Made by a program: the position numbers and the translations under genes. A stretch of DNA of 64,000 nucleotides from Georgenia subflava (GTDB lineage Bacteria > Actinomycetota > Actinomycetes > Actinomycetales > Actinomycetaceae): assembly GCF_009193155.1 (NCBI RefSeq), contig NZ_VUKD01000002.1:1-64000 (forward strand), in the 5' to 3' direction. The notes below the pieces were generated by a model. The model was not told the DNA's origin. It searched no databases and saw only the letters and a list, made by a program, of their open reading frames with translations. Numbering within the stretch: the first letter of the stretch is position 1; every line of letters starts with the position of its first letter. This document shows, in pieces, positions 33,194-41,836 of this stretch.

Positions 33194-33223
33194 GGGCCGG
33201 ACGGGAAGCATCCCGTCCGGCCC
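33194..33223 (+). terminator. Strong hairpin between dnaJ and hspR
   Basis: GGGCCGGACGGGA pairs perfectly with TCCCGTCCGGCCC, a 13-base stem on an AGCA loop, eight bases after the dnaJ stop. It may end most transcripts before hspR or protect the upstream mRNA. Confidence 0.75.
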
Positions 33224-33277
33224 CTGCATCTCGGACATCACGACGGCGCGACGAGCCGATCAGGGAAGGAGCGGACG

Positions 33278-33706
33278 ATGGCCACGAACGACCGGCGTGA
33301 GGACGCGCCGATCCTGACGATCTCCGTCGCCGCCGGACTGGCGGGCATGCACCCGCAGACCCTGCGCCAGTACGACCGCCTCGGCCTCGTCGAGCCGCAG
33401 CGCACCCGCGGGCGCGGTCGTCGTTACACGTTGCGCGACGTCGCGATCCTGCGTGAGGTCCAGAGGCTCAGCCAGGACGAGGGGGTCAACCTCGCCGGCA
33501 TCAAGCGCATCATGGATCTGGAGCGCGAGCTCGCCCGGGTCCGTGCCGAGAACGACCGGCTCCGCTCGCTGGCCGAACCGGGACACCGCATCTTCGCCGC
33601 CGACGCCACCGGAGACGTCGTGGCGGTGCCGCGCGGGACACGCGTCCGGCGTGTGTCGACGACCAGCGGCGGCGCGCTCGTGCTCTGGCGTCCGCCGGGG
33701 AGGTAA
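33278..33706 (+). CDS. hspR: Heat-shock repressor HspR (MerR family)
   Basis: A 142-residue MerR-type repressor. The winged helix-turn-helix is at about 10-75 (ISVAAGLAGMHPQTLRQYDR, then GRGRRYTLRDVAILREVQRL), with the family's RQYDRLGL and a coiled coil behind it (RIMDLERELARVRAENDRLR). HspR needs DnaK as co-repressor, so free DnaK closes the loop. Its HAIR sites are seen upstream of dnaK and of clpB in this window. The ATG at 33278 has aaggag seven bases upstream. Last gene of the operon. Confidence 0.96.
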   Translation: MATNDRREDAPILTISVAAGLAGMHPQTLRQYDRLGLVEPQRTRGRGRRYTLRDVAILREVQRLSQDEGVNLAGIKRIMDLERELARVRAENDRLRSLAEPGHRIFAADATGDVVAVPRGTRVRRVSTTSGGALVLWRPPGR

Positions 33707-33718
33707 TCACCGGGGCTG

Positions 33719-33741
33719 GTTGGGGGACCGGTCCACCCAAC
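33719..33741. terminator. Terminator after hspR
   Basis: GTTGGGGGACC is followed directly by GGTCCACCCAAC, its reverse complement apart from one bulged base. It lies between hspR and a convergent small gene. Confidence 0.65.
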
Positions 33742-33766
33742 GTGGATCGGGAACGCTTGGCGCGGG

Positions 33767-33958
33767 TCAGGCGCTGGGGCGCTCCGCGTTGGCGAGGCGC
33801 ACGACCCACTCAGGCGTGGCTCGGCCCAGGCGCTCATCAAGGACGAGACGCAACTTCGCTGCTGAGACCTCGGTCGGCGTTGCCCGGACGCGTCTGGTCG
33901 CTGTCCTGGCGGACGTCTGGTGGGGAGCTTCCCGGTCCGGGCTAACGCTCGTTGCCAT
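33767..33958 (-). CDS. Small protein of unknown function
   Basis: A 63-residue basic protein. It has an Arg/Thr-rich start and an ordered-looking end, SAAKLRLVLDERLGRATPEWVVRLANAERPSA. I recall similar LGRxTPxWV tails in small actinobacterial hypothetical proteins, but know no function. The ATG at 33958 has an excellent ribosome binding site (aaggaggt, seven bases away), which is the main support. Its first bases overlap the end of a coding remnant in another frame, an overlap usual for paired small genes. Confidence 0.6.
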   Translation of the reverse strand: MATSVSPDREAPHQTSARTATRRVRATPTEVSAAKLRLVLDERLGRATPEWVVRLANAERPSA

Positions 33959-34076
33959 CGGGCGCACCTCCTTCGCCGCCTTCGGGTTCCTCATGAACAA
34001 CGTACTCGCCTTCCGTGCGGATGTCGTCGACGGACCGCTCCCAACAGGCGTCGATGACCGGTTCCTGTATGAGCCG
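33942..34076 (-). pseudogene. Coding remnant without a start
   Basis: Read on the minus strand in one frame, about 45 codons between two stops give a protein-like sequence, PVIDACWERSVDDIRTEGE followed by YVVHEEPEGGEGGAPDGNER. Third positions are strongly GC-biased at its beginning. There is no start codon, and the frame is the same as that of the HIT gene, whose TAG stop lies immediately upstream. It may be the tail of a decayed gene whose partner is the 63-residue gene. Unproven. Confidence 0.4.
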
Positions 34077-34655
34077 CTACGAGCTGCTCGCCGCCTTCGT
34101 CAAGTCGCGTGAGAGCCGGGCCGCAACGGCGTCCAGCTCGTCTCGCGACGGCCGCGCGGGATCGCGGTCCTGCACGATGCGCAGGCCGTCGTCTTTGAAC
34201 CGGGGAATCACGTGCAGATGCACGTGCCCAACGCTCTGGTCGGCGACAGCGCCGTCGGACAGGTGCAGGTTCACGCCCTCCGACCAGGCCGGGTCGCTGC
34301 GCATGAACGCCGCGATGCGGTGCGCGACGCGCCAGACCGCTGCACCGACGTCGACAGGCAGGTCCACCAGGCCGCTCGCGTGCACCCGCGGCACCACCAG
34401 CACGTGGCCCGGGTTGACCGGCACGGCGTCGAGGAACGCCACCACGGCGTCGTCGGCGTGCACGATGCTCGCCGGCTCCGCCCCTGCCACGATGCGGCAG
34501 AACAGGCAGTCGGCGCTGCCGCCGGGTTCGCTCGGCGCGACGGGGCCGCCGGGGTTGCTCGCCGCGCCGGAGATGCCGGGTTCGCTCGCCGCGCCGGCTG
34601 CGCCAGACGGGTCGGACGCGCCGTCATCCCCGTCACCGCCGGCGTGCGCTGTCAT
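34077..34655 (-). CDS. HIT-family nucleotide hydrolase/transferase
   Basis: A 192-residue protein. The first 48 residues are a Gly/Ala/Ser/Pro-rich disordered stretch with a GxSEPG-like repeat; the HIT domain follows, starting CLFCRIVAGAEPASIVHADD, and ending in the triad motif HVHLHVIPRF. Members hydrolyse dinucleoside polyphosphates or adenosine phosphoramidate. The ATG overlaps the S9 peptidase stop by four bases, so the two are co-translated. The N-terminal extension is longer than in most relatives, and a start nearer the domain cannot be excluded. Confidence 0.85.
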   Translation of the reverse strand: MTAHAGGDGDDGASDPSGAAGAASEPGISGAASNPGGPVAPSEPGGSADCLFCRIVAGAEPASIVHADDAVVAFLDAVPVNPGHVLVVPRVHASGLVDLPVDVGAAVWRVAHRIAAFMRSDPAWSEGVNLHLSDGAVADQSVGHVHLHVIPRFKDDGLRIVQDRDPARPSRDELDAVAARLSRDLTKAASSS

Positions 34656-36793
34656 CCGATCCGCTGCCACAGGAACTCGAAGGCCAGCGCCTGCATCAGG
34701 GCGGCCTGGGCGTTGGTCGCCGCCCCGCCGTGCCCGCCCTCGATGTTCTCGTAGTAGGTCACGTCCTTGCCGGCGTCGATCATCTGGGCCGCCATCTTCC
34801 GGGCGTGGCCGGGATGCACGCGGTCGTCGCGCGTGGACGTCGTGAACAGCACCGGCGGGTAGTCCCCGGCCGCGTCGAACAGGTGGTAGGCCGAGAAGTG
34901 CCGGATGAAGTCCCACTGCTCGGGGTCGTCCGGGTCGCCGTACTCGGCCATCCAGGACGCTCCGGCGAGCAGGTGGGAGTAGCGCTTCATGTCCAGCAGC
35001 GGCACCTGGCACACGATGGCGCCGAACAGCTCGGGGTACTGGGTGAGCATGTTGCCCATGAGCAGCCCGCCGTTCGAGCCGCCCTGCGCACCCAGGTGCT
35101 CGGTGTCGGTGACCCCCCGGGCCACCAGGTCGCGGGCGACCGCGGCGAAGTCCTCGTAGGCCTTGTGCCGGTTCGCCTTCAGGGCCGCCTGGTGCCAGCG
35201 CGGCCCGTACTCGCCGCCGCCGCGGATGTTGGCCACGACGTACACACCCCCGCGCTCGAGCCAGGCCCGGCCGATCCCGCCCGAGTAGGCGGGCACGCGG
35301 GAGATCTCGAACCCGCCGTAGCCGGCGAGGAGCGTGGGCATCGGCGCCACCTCGGCGTCGTCGGCGACCGGCTCGCGCGAGACCTGGAAGTAGGGCACGC
35401 GGGTCCCGTCCGCCGAGGCGACGAAGTGCTGCTCCACGTGCAGCCCGGTGGTGTCGAAGTAGGCCGGCAGCGACTTGAGCCGCTCCAGCCCGACCGTTGC
35501 GCCGTCGTCGTCGAGGTCCAGGCGGGAGAGCGTGGTCGGCGTGAGGAAGCCCGTGGTGGTCAGCCACAGCGCGTCCTCGGCGTCCGGGTCCACGGCCCCG
35601 ACGGCGATGGTCGCGAGCGCCGGCACCTCGCCGGTCGCCGTCCCGCCGGAGAGGTCGAGCGGACGACGGCGCCACACACCGGCCGCCCCGTCCGCCGGCG
35701 GGGTCAGCACCTCGAGCCGGTTGGCGACGTCGTCGAGGATGTTGAGCACCAGGTGGTGACGGGTCCAGCTCGCCCCGGCCAACGACGTCGTCGCGCTCGG
35801 GGTGTACAGCACCTCGAAGTCCCGCCCGCCGGTCAGAAAGCTCTCCAGTGCGACGGCGAGCAGGCTGCCACCGGGATAGGTGCGCCCGCCGACCTCCCAC
35901 TCCTCGCGCAGCTCGACGGTGAGCCACTCGCGGAAGAGGTCCGGCTCGGCGGACGCCGGGAGGTCGAGCAGCGTCAGCGTGTCGTCCGGGCCGAGCAGGT
36001 AGAGGTCGGAGTCGTAGAACGCGCGGTGCCGGAAGACCAGGTCGCGCTCGAAGCCCGGCGTGAAGTCGTGCCCGGCGCCGATGAGCATGTCGGTCGTCTC
36101 GCCGGCGTAGAGCTCCGGAGCCTCCTCGATCGGCGTGCCGCGCCGCCACCGGCGCACGGTGCGCGGGTAGCCGGACGTGGTCATCGAGCCCTCGCCGACA
36201 TCGGTGTAGACGAACACGACGTCGCCGGTGGAGTCGGCCCAGCCGATCCCGCCCTTGGACTCCTCGCGGGTGAAACCGTCCGGCACCCACGTCCGGGTGG
36301 TGAGGTCGAACTCGCGCGTGATGTCCGCGTCCGAGCCCCCGCGCGAGAGCTGCACCAGCGCCCGGTCGTACGAGGGACGCAGGACGTGGGCGCCGTGCCA
36401 GACCCAGTTGGCGCCCTCCGCCGCGTTGAGCGCGTCGACGTCGATCAGCACGTCCCACTCGGGCTCTGCGGTGCGGTAGGAGTCCCAGGTGGTGCGGCGC
36501 CACAGGCCACGCTCGTGGTCGGCGTCGGTCCAGAAGTTGTAGAGGAACTCCCCGCGCTGCACCACGGCGGGGATCTTGTCGGTCGAGTCCAGCACCTCCA
36601 GGGTGCCGCGGCGGATCTCCTCGAAACGTGCGCCCGCCAGCACCTCCTCGGCGTGGGCGTTGCGCTCGCGCACCCAGGCGAGCTGCTCGTCGCCCTCGAC
36701 GTCCTCCAACCAGGCGTAGCGGTCCTCGGGCTCGATGGTGACGGCCGTCCCGGCGGCGTCGAGGGCAGCGGTGGCATCAGTGGCGCGGGTCAT
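34652..36793 (-). CDS. Prolyl oligopeptidase (S9A family serine peptidase)
   Basis: A 713-residue cytoplasmic peptidase. A seven-bladed beta-propeller (about 60-430) precedes the alpha/beta-hydrolase domain. Catalytic Ser573 is in GAQGGSNGGLLMG, the Asp is in TSTRDDRVHPGHARKM and the His in EGGHGG. It should cut short peptides after proline. There is no signal peptide. Its stop overlaps the HIT start. The N terminus EDRYAWLEDVEGDEQLAWVR is typical of family S9A. Confidence 0.93.
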   Translation of the reverse strand: MTRATDATAALDAAGTAVTIEPEDRYAWLEDVEGDEQLAWVRERNAHAEEVLAGARFEEIRRGTLEVLDSTDKIPAVVQRGEFLYNFWTDADHERGLWRRTTWDSYRTAEPEWDVLIDVDALNAAEGANWVWHGAHVLRPSYDRALVQLSRGGSDADITREFDLTTRTWVPDGFTREESKGGIGWADSTGDVVFVYTDVGEGSMTTSGYPRTVRRWRRGTPIEEAPELYAGETTDMLIGAGHDFTPGFERDLVFRHRAFYDSDLYLLGPDDTLTLLDLPASAEPDLFREWLTVELREEWEVGGRTYPGGSLLAVALESFLTGGRDFEVLYTPSATTSLAGASWTRHHLVLNILDDVANRLEVLTPPADGAAGVWRRRPLDLSGGTATGEVPALATIAVGAVDPDAEDALWLTTTGFLTPTTLSRLDLDDDGATVGLERLKSLPAYFDTTGLHVEQHFVASADGTRVPYFQVSREPVADDAEVAPMPTLLAGYGGFEISRVPAYSGGIGRAWLERGGVYVVANIRGGGEYGPRWHQAALKANRHKAYEDFAAVARDLVARGVTDTEHLGAQGGSNGGLLMGNMLTQYPELFGAIVCQVPLLDMKRYSHLLAGASWMAEYGDPDDPEQWDFIRHFSAYHLFDAAGDYPPVLFTTSTRDDRVHPGHARKMAAQMIDAGKDVTYYENIEGGHGGAATNAQAALMQALAFEFLWQRIG

Positions 36794-36910
36794 CGGGCTA
36801 TCCCATCACGTCGTGGTCCAGGGAGCGTAGGGCAGCTCTCTGGTGGGTGGGGCGCGGTGCCGCAGTCCTCGCCGGCACCCCGGCGGTGACCGCGGTCCAC
36901 GGTCCGCGCG

Positions 36911-37999
36911 CTACGACGCGCCGTCGGGCAGGGACGGCTCTGGAGCACCGGCACGCGCGAGCAGCTCGGTGAGCAGCTCGACGAACCGCACGGGCGCCTC
37001 CAGGTGCGGGCTGTGCCCCACGCCCTCGAGGACGACCTCCTCGTAGCGACCGCCGGCGGCCGCGTACCGGTCCAGGACCGTGCGGGTCTGCGTGACCATA
37101 GGCTGCGCCGGGTAGACGTCGGCGCCCGGCCAGCCGGGGACTGCGCCGATCGACCCGAGGTGGCCAAGGTCGAGCAGCGAGGTGTCCGAGACGATGGCGT
37201 CGACGTCGCCGCGCACCCAGGTCACCGGGCCGACCTGCGGCACGTCGGCGAAGTCGCTGAGGTCGTAGTACCTCGGCGAGAGCGCGTTGTTGATGCCGGT
37301 CGTCCCCGGACCGGTCCCCGGCCAGTTCTCGCTCGGCACGGTGCCGCCGGGGTAGTGGACCTCTCCGATGCGGGTGGACAGCACCGAGTCCAGCAGCAGG
37401 TCCTCGTCGGCGAGCTCGGTGCCGGGCGCCACGTAGAGCGCCCGGAACACGTTCAGCGGCGAGTGCGGGTGGTCGGTGGTGCGGTCGCCGGCCGCGATGG
37501 CGGCGGCGAAGTCCGGGTTGGCCGTGCCGCCGCCGGAGCCGGCGTGGTCGGGCCAGATCGGGGTCCCCTCGGCGTCCCCGGTCCCGCCGAAGCCGAACGG
37601 CGACGCCGGCGCCTCGAGCAGCACGGCACCCACCCGCTCCGGGTGGTCGACCGCGAGCTGCATGACCGCCCCCGCCCCGGCCGAGTGCGCCACGAAGGCG
37701 GCCCTCTCGATGCCCAGCGCGTCCATGAGCGCCGCGAGGTCGTCGGCGAAGTCACGCATGCCGCGGGTGGCGTCGATCGGCAGCGGCTCGGTGTCGCCGT
37801 ACCCGCGCAGGTCCGGCGCGATCCCGCGCCAGCCGGCGGGCAGCTCGCCGAGGAGCCGGTGGAAGAACGCCGACGACGAGCAGTTCCCGTGCACCAGGAC
37901 GACGGTGCCCGCCGGCGACGACGCCCCGCCCGGGTCGGTGTCGCGCACGTGGATGCGTGCCCGCGTCGTCGCGACGTCGTGCTCGGTGACCTGGCCCAT
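36911..37999 (-). CDS. Alpha/beta hydrolase
   Basis: A 362-residue alpha/beta-fold hydrolase. It has the oxyanion region LVHGNCSSSAFFHRLLGEL, the DLRGYGDTEPLP loop, the nucleophile elbow AHSAGAGAVMQL, and a late Asp (RGDVDAIVSD) and His (GVGHSPHLEAP) to complete the triad. A large lid region lies between. Substrate unknown; esterase, lactonase or haloalkane-type chemistry are all possible. It follows the thiolase gene on the same strand after a 216-base gap filled with tandem repeats, so it may or may not belong to that operon. Confidence 0.85.
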   Translation of the reverse strand: MGQVTEHDVATTRARIHVRDTDPGGASSPAGTVVLVHGNCSSSAFFHRLLGELPAGWRGIAPDLRGYGDTEPLPIDATRGMRDFADDLAALMDALGIERAAFVAHSAGAGAVMQLAVDHPERVGAVLLEAPASPFGFGGTGDAEGTPIWPDHAGSGGGTANPDFAAAIAAGDRTTDHPHSPLNVFRALYVAPGTELADEDLLLDSVLSTRIGEVHYPGGTVPSENWPGTGPGTTGINNALSPRYYDLSDFADVPQVGPVTWVRGDVDAIVSDTSLLDLGHLGSIGAVPGWPGADVYPAQPMVTQTRTVLDRYAAAGGRYEEVVLEGVGHSPHLEAPVRFVELLTELLARAGAPEPSLPDGAS

Positions 38000-38020
38000 G
38001 GAAAACCCCTTCGTCTCCCG

Positions 38021-38130
38021 ACGGCGGTGGTCCCGCCGTCGCCCTGCTCGACGGCGGTGGTCCCGCCGTCGCTCTGCCTGCTGGTGGATGTCCCGCCGTC
38101 GCTCTGCCCGCCGGCGGCGGCCCGCCCCGC
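38021..38130. repeat. 30-bp tandem repeat with internal hairpins
   Basis: Units begin at 38021, 38051, 38081 and 38111. The first two differ by two to three bases. Each carries ACGGCGG...CCGCCGT, so every unit can fold into its own hairpin. The array lies between the thiolase and the hydrolase genes and could act as a serial terminator. Confidence 0.8.
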
Positions 38131-38215
38131 CGTGGCGGCGGTGCCCTCGCATCTCCGCCCCCGCCGGCGGTGCCACGAGGGCCCGCCGGGCGTCCGATCG
38201 GCGCCCGGAGGCGCC

Positions 38216-39460
38216 TCAGCCCTCGAGGAGGAGTGCTTCGCCCTGTCCGCCGCCGCCGCAGAGCCCGACGGCGGCGCGGCCTCCGCCGGCCTGGGCGAGC
38301 TGGTGGGCGGCGTGGACGACGAGCCGGGCGCCGGAGGCGCCGATGGGGTGGCCGACGGCGATGCCGCCGCCGTGCGGGTTGACCTTGGCCGGGTCGGCGC
38401 CGAGCTCAGCGGTGGAGTGGGCGACGACGGCGCCGAAGGCCTCGTTGATCTCGATGAGGTCGAGGTCGGCCACGTCCCACCCCTGCCGCTGCAGCGCCTG
38501 GGCGATGGCCCGGGCGGGCTGGGCGTGCAGGGAGGCGTCGGGGCCGGCGACCTGGCCGGGGGAGCGCAGCGTGGCCAGGACGGTCCACCCCCGCTCGCCG
38601 GCGTGGGCACGGGTGGTCAGGACCACGGCGGCGGCGCCGTCGGAGATCTGCGAGGCGTTGCCGGCGGTGATCGACCCCTCCGGGGTGAACGCCGGGCGCA
38701 GCCTGCCCAGGGACTCCACGGTGGTCTCGGGGCGGATGCCCTCGTCCCGCTCGGCGACCGTCTCGCCCTTGCGGCCCGGCACGGTGACCGGGACGACCTC
38801 GGCGGCGAAGACCCCGTCGTCCCACGCCTTCGCGGCGCGCTGGTGCGACGCGGCGGCGACCTCGTCCTGCTGCTCGCGGGTCAGCGGGTAGGTGGACGCG
38901 GTCTTCTTGTCGGTGGCCAGGCCCATGGCCTCGCGGTCGTAGGCGTCGGTCAGGCCGTCGTGGGCCATGTGGTCGACGGCCTCGACGTTGCCGTAGGCCC
39001 ACCCGGCGCGCGATCCCATGAGCAGGTGCGGGGCGCCCGTCATCGACTCCATCCCGCCGGCGACGACGACGGTCGCCTCGCCGGAGCGGATCAGGCGGGC
39101 GGCGTCGATGATGGCGCTCAGCCCGGACAGGCAGACCTTGTTGACCGTGGTGGCGTGCGCGGACCACGGGATCCCGGCGCCGACGGCGGCCTGGCGGGCC
39201 GGGGCCTGCCCGGCGCCGGCCTGGAGCACCTGGCCCATGTACACGGCCTCGACCTCGCCGGGGTCGATACCGCCGCGCTCCAGGGCGCCGGCGATCGCCG
39301 TAGTGCCGAGCTGGACACCGGTCAGCGGGGCGAGCTGGCCCTTGAGCCGGCCCTGCGGGGTCCGGGCCGCCGCCACGACGACGACGTCGGAGCCGGCCGG
39401 GACGCCGGCTCCGGCAGCGGAGTGCGCCGCGCCCGGTGCGGGTGTGGTCTCGGTGCTCAC
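38216..39460 (-). CDS. Acetyl-CoA C-acetyltransferase (thiolase)
   Basis: A 414-residue thiolase that splits acetoacetyl-CoA into two acetyl-CoA. The acylated Cys110 is in NKVCLSG; the C-terminal motifs are [29 protein letters not shown] and the second active Cys in [10 protein letters not shown]. About 22 extra residues precede the usual start. GTG start overlapping the CoA-transferase B stop by four bases. It is the last gene of the eleven-gene cluster and supplies its final step. Confidence 0.94.
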   Translation of the reverse strand: MSTETTPAPGAAHSAAGAGVPAGSDVVVVAAARTPQGRLKGQLAPLTGVQLGTTAIAGALERGGIDPGEVEAVYMGQVLQAGAGQAPARQAAVGAGIPWSAHATTVNKVCLSGLSAIIDAARLIRSGEATVVVAGGMESMTGAPHLLMGSRAGWAYGNVEAVDHMAHDGLTDAYDREAMGLATDKKTASTYPLTREQQDEVAAASHQRAAKAWDDGVFAAEVVPVTVPGRKGETVAERDEGIRPETTVESLGRLRPAFTPEGSITAGNASQISDGAAAVVLTTRAHAGERGWTVLATLRSPGQVAGPDASLHAQPARAIAQALQRQGWDVADLDLIEINEAFGAVVAHSTAELGADPAKVNPHGGGIAVGHPIGASGARLVVHAAHQLAQAGGGRAAVGLCGGGGQGEALLLEG

Positions 39461-40119
39461 GCGTCCACCTCCACGGCGCTGAGGTGCTCGGAGACGATCA
39501 GCTCGGGCTCGGTGCGCTCCTTGACCTCACCGGCCGTCACGCCGGGAGCGAGCTCGATCAGGACCAGGCCCCGGTCGGTGACGTCGATGACCGCGAGGTC
39601 GGTGATGATCCGGTCCACCACCCCACGCCCGGTCAGCGGCAGCGAGCAGGCGTCGACGATCTTGGCCGAGCCGTCCTTGGCGTTGTGGTCCATCAGGATG
39701 ATGACCTTCTTCGCCCCGTGGACCAGGTCCATCCCGCCGCCCGGGCCCTTGACCATCTTCCCCGGGATCATCCAGTTCGCCAGGTCCCCATCCTTCGAGA
39801 CCTGCATCCCGCCCAGGATCGCGACGTCGATCTTCCCGCCACGGATCATCCCGAAGGACGTCGCCGAGTCGAAGAACGCCGCCCCCGGCAGCGTGGTCAC
39901 CGTCTCCTTCCCGGCGTTGATCAGATCCGGGTCGACCGCTTCCTCGTACGGGTACGGACCCACCCCGAGGATGCCGTTCTCCGACTGCAGCACCACCTGC
40001 ATGCCCGCCGGCACATAGTTCGGGACCATCGTCGGCATCCCGATCCCGAGGTTGACATAGGACCCGTCGGACAGCTCCAGGGCCGCCCGCGCGGCCATCT
40101 CCTGACGCGTCAGTGCCAT
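39457..40119 (-). CDS. scoB: 3-oxoacid CoA-transferase subunit B
   Basis: A 220-residue subunit with the catalytic Glu in the signature [11 protein letters not shown] and the usual start [20 protein letters not shown]. With subunit A it moves CoA from succinyl-CoA to acetoacetate. DNA here is unusually rich in long runs shared with other actinobacterial copies, as expected for a conserved gene. Start overlaps subunit A's stop by one base (TGATG) and its stop overlaps the thiolase start by four. Confidence 0.94.
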   Translation of the reverse strand: MALTRQEMAARAALELSDGSYVNLGIGMPTMVPNYVPAGMQVVLQSENGILGVGPYPYEEAVDPDLINAGKETVTTLPGAAFFDSATSFGMIRGGKIDVAILGGMQVSKDGDLANWMIPGKMVKGPGGGMDLVHGAKKVIILMDHNAKDGSAKIVDACSLPLTGRGVVDRIITDLAVIDVTDRGLVLIELAPGVTAGEVKERTEPELIVSEHLSAVEVDA

Positions 40120-40931
40120 CAGCTCATCCCCTCACTACGCACGGTGCGCTTCTCGATCCGCTTCTCGGTCCCGGTCCCGACGTGGACCAGGCGGTGGACG
40201 TAGATCCCCGGCAGGTGCACCTCGTCCGGGCCGATCTGACCGGGCTCGACGAGCTCCTCGACCTGCGCGATGCACACCCGCCCGGCCATCGCCGCCAGCG
40301 GGTTGAAGTTCCGGGCCGCCTTGTTGAACACCAGGTTCCCGTACCGGTCACCCTTCCACGCGTGCACCAGGGAGAAGTCCGTCGCGATCGCCTCCTCCAG
40401 CACGTACTCCCCGCTCTGCCCGCCCAGGGAGAAGGAGCGCACCTCCTTGACCGGCGACGCCTTCGCCACCCCGCCCGCGCCGTCGTAACGCTGCGGCAGA
40501 CCGCCCTCGGCCACCTGGGTGCCCACCCCGGTCGTGGTGAAGAACGCCGCGATCCCCGACCCGCCGGCCCGCAGCTTCTCCGCCAGCGTGCCCTGCGGGG
40601 TCAGCTCGACCTCCAGCTCGCCGGAGAGGAACTGACGCTCGAACCCCTTGTTCTCACCCACGTACGACGCCGTCATCTTCGCCAGCCGGCCCGCACCGAG
40701 CAGCAGCCCCAGGCCCCAGTCGTCCACGCCGCAGTTGTTCGACACCACCGACAGGTCCTTGGCGCCCTGCGCCAGCAGCGCCTCGATCAGCGCCATCGGG
40801 TTGCCCGAGAGGCCGAAGCCACCCACGGCCAGCGACGCACCGTCCCCGATGTCCGCGACCGCCTCCGCGGCCGAACCCACCACCTTTTCCAGACCGCGGG
40901 TGGGTCGCGGCTCCGTCGTCGTGCTGGTCAT
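40119..40931 (-). CDS. scoA: 3-oxoacid CoA-transferase subunit A
   Basis: A 270-residue subunit. It has the CoA-binding [16 protein letters not shown], the [16 protein letters not shown] signature and the end region [20 protein letters not shown], all typical of the SCOT alpha subunit. It works with the B subunit encoded directly downstream to activate acetoacetate. The ATG at 40931 overlaps the stop of the upstream hydrolase gene by four bases. Acetoacetate is the expected product of the dehydrogenase encoded two genes upstream. Confidence 0.94.
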   Translation of the reverse strand: MTSTTTEPRPTRGLEKVVGSAAEAVADIGDGASLAVGGFGLSGNPMALIEALLAQGAKDLSVVSNNCGVDDWGLGLLLGAGRLAKMTASYVGENKGFERQFLSGELEVELTPQGTLAEKLRAGGSGIAAFFTTTGVGTQVAEGGLPQRYDGAGGVAKASPVKEVRSFSLGGQSGEYVLEEAIATDFSLVHAWKGDRYGNLVFNKAARNFNPLAAMAGRVCIAQVEELVEPGQIGPDEVHLPGIYVHRLVHVGTGTEKRIEKRTVRSEGMS

Positions 40932-41836
40932 CGTCGAGCTCCTTCCAGGACGTTCGTGATCTTCTCCGCCACGGCGCCCGCGCCCGCGGTGCTCATGACG
41001 ATCGTGTAGTGGTTGACGTCCGGCACGTCCGCCGTCGTCAGCGAGGGCAGCCGCTGCGACCAGCGTGCCACGTGCTCCGGCGCGTAGAGCGGGTCGCCGT
41101 CCTGCAGGCCGCGTGGTGCCCGCAGGAAGTGGGTGGGTACGGACAGCCCGTCGAGCGCCGGCAGCAGGGACTCGCCGGTGACGAGCTCGCGCTGGTCGCC
41201 GGTGACCGCGGGGAGGCGGGACGAGGGGCGCCACACGCCGTCGACGGCCTCGAGGTCGTAGTCGAAGTAGGTGCCGAGCCGCTCGGACCACTGCCCCACG
41301 AAGGCGGGGTGCCCGCGCCAGAAGTCCCGGTACGCCTCCGGGTCGGGGAACGTCATCGACAGCCGCTCGGCGGCCGGCCCCAGCACCGCCTGCATCACCA
41401 CGTCGGGGTCCAGGTCGGTCGGGACGTCCAGCGGCAGACCGCCGTCGACCAGCAGGAGCGCGGACACCAGCTCGGGGTGGCGGTGGGCGAGGACCACGGA
41501 GGCGAAGCCGCCCATGGAGTGGCCGACGACGACGACCGGCCCGGCGCTCGTCTGCCGCAAGAGCGCGGCGAGGTCGTCCGCGTGCCGGCCCATGCCGTAC
41601 GGCCCGGCCAGGGCGTTGCTGCGGCCACGCCCGCGCAGGTCCGGAGCGACCACGCGCACCCCGGGGAGCGCCGGCGGCAGGAAGTTCCACGCCTGGTGGG
41701 TGGCGGTGATGCCGTGCACCGCCAGGACCGTGGGGACCGTCGCGTCGTCGGCGACCGCGGCCGGCTCCCAGACGCCCGCGTGCAGCAGGCCGCCGTCGAC
41801 CGCGACGTCGAGCTGGGAGTAGGTGAGCGTGCTCAT
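40928..41836 (-). CDS. Alpha/beta hydrolase of the ketone-body cluster
   Basis: A 302-residue hydrolase. Motifs: VLAVHGITATHQAWNFL (oxyanion hole), DLRGRGRSNALAGPYG, nucleophile GHSMGGFASV, and a late His in VNHYTIVMS. No signal peptide is present, so it acts in the cytoplasm. Inside this cluster it may hydrolyse an imported ester or oligomer of 3-hydroxybutyrate, or an enol-lactone; this is inferred from context. Four-base overlaps on both sides show that it belongs to the operon. Confidence 0.87.
   Translation of the reverse strand: MSTLTYSQLDVAVDGGLLHAGVWEPAAVADDATVPTVLAVHGITATHQAWNFLPPALPGVRVVAPDLRGRGRSNALAGPYGMGRHADDLAALLRQTSAGPVVVVGHSMGGFASVVLAHRHPELVSALLLVDGGLPLDVPTDLDPDVVMQAVLGPAAERLSMTFPDPEAYRDFWRGHPAFVGQWSERLGTYFDYDLEAVDGVWRPSSRLPAVTGDQRELVTGESLLPALDGLSVPTHFLRAPRGLQDGDPLYAPEHVARWSQRLPSLTTADVPDVNHYTIVMSTAGAGAVAEKITNVLEGARR

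Noticed and set aside
34730-36889. A 719-codon plus-strand open frame opposite the prolyl oligopeptidase gene
   Set aside because: Low-complexity composition and full overlap with a gene having a complete catalytic triad.
37004-40018. A 1004-codon open frame on the plus strand opposite the hydrolase and thiolase genes
   Set aside because: The antisense product has no recognisable domain, and the minus-strand genes have clear catalytic motifs and operon overlaps.
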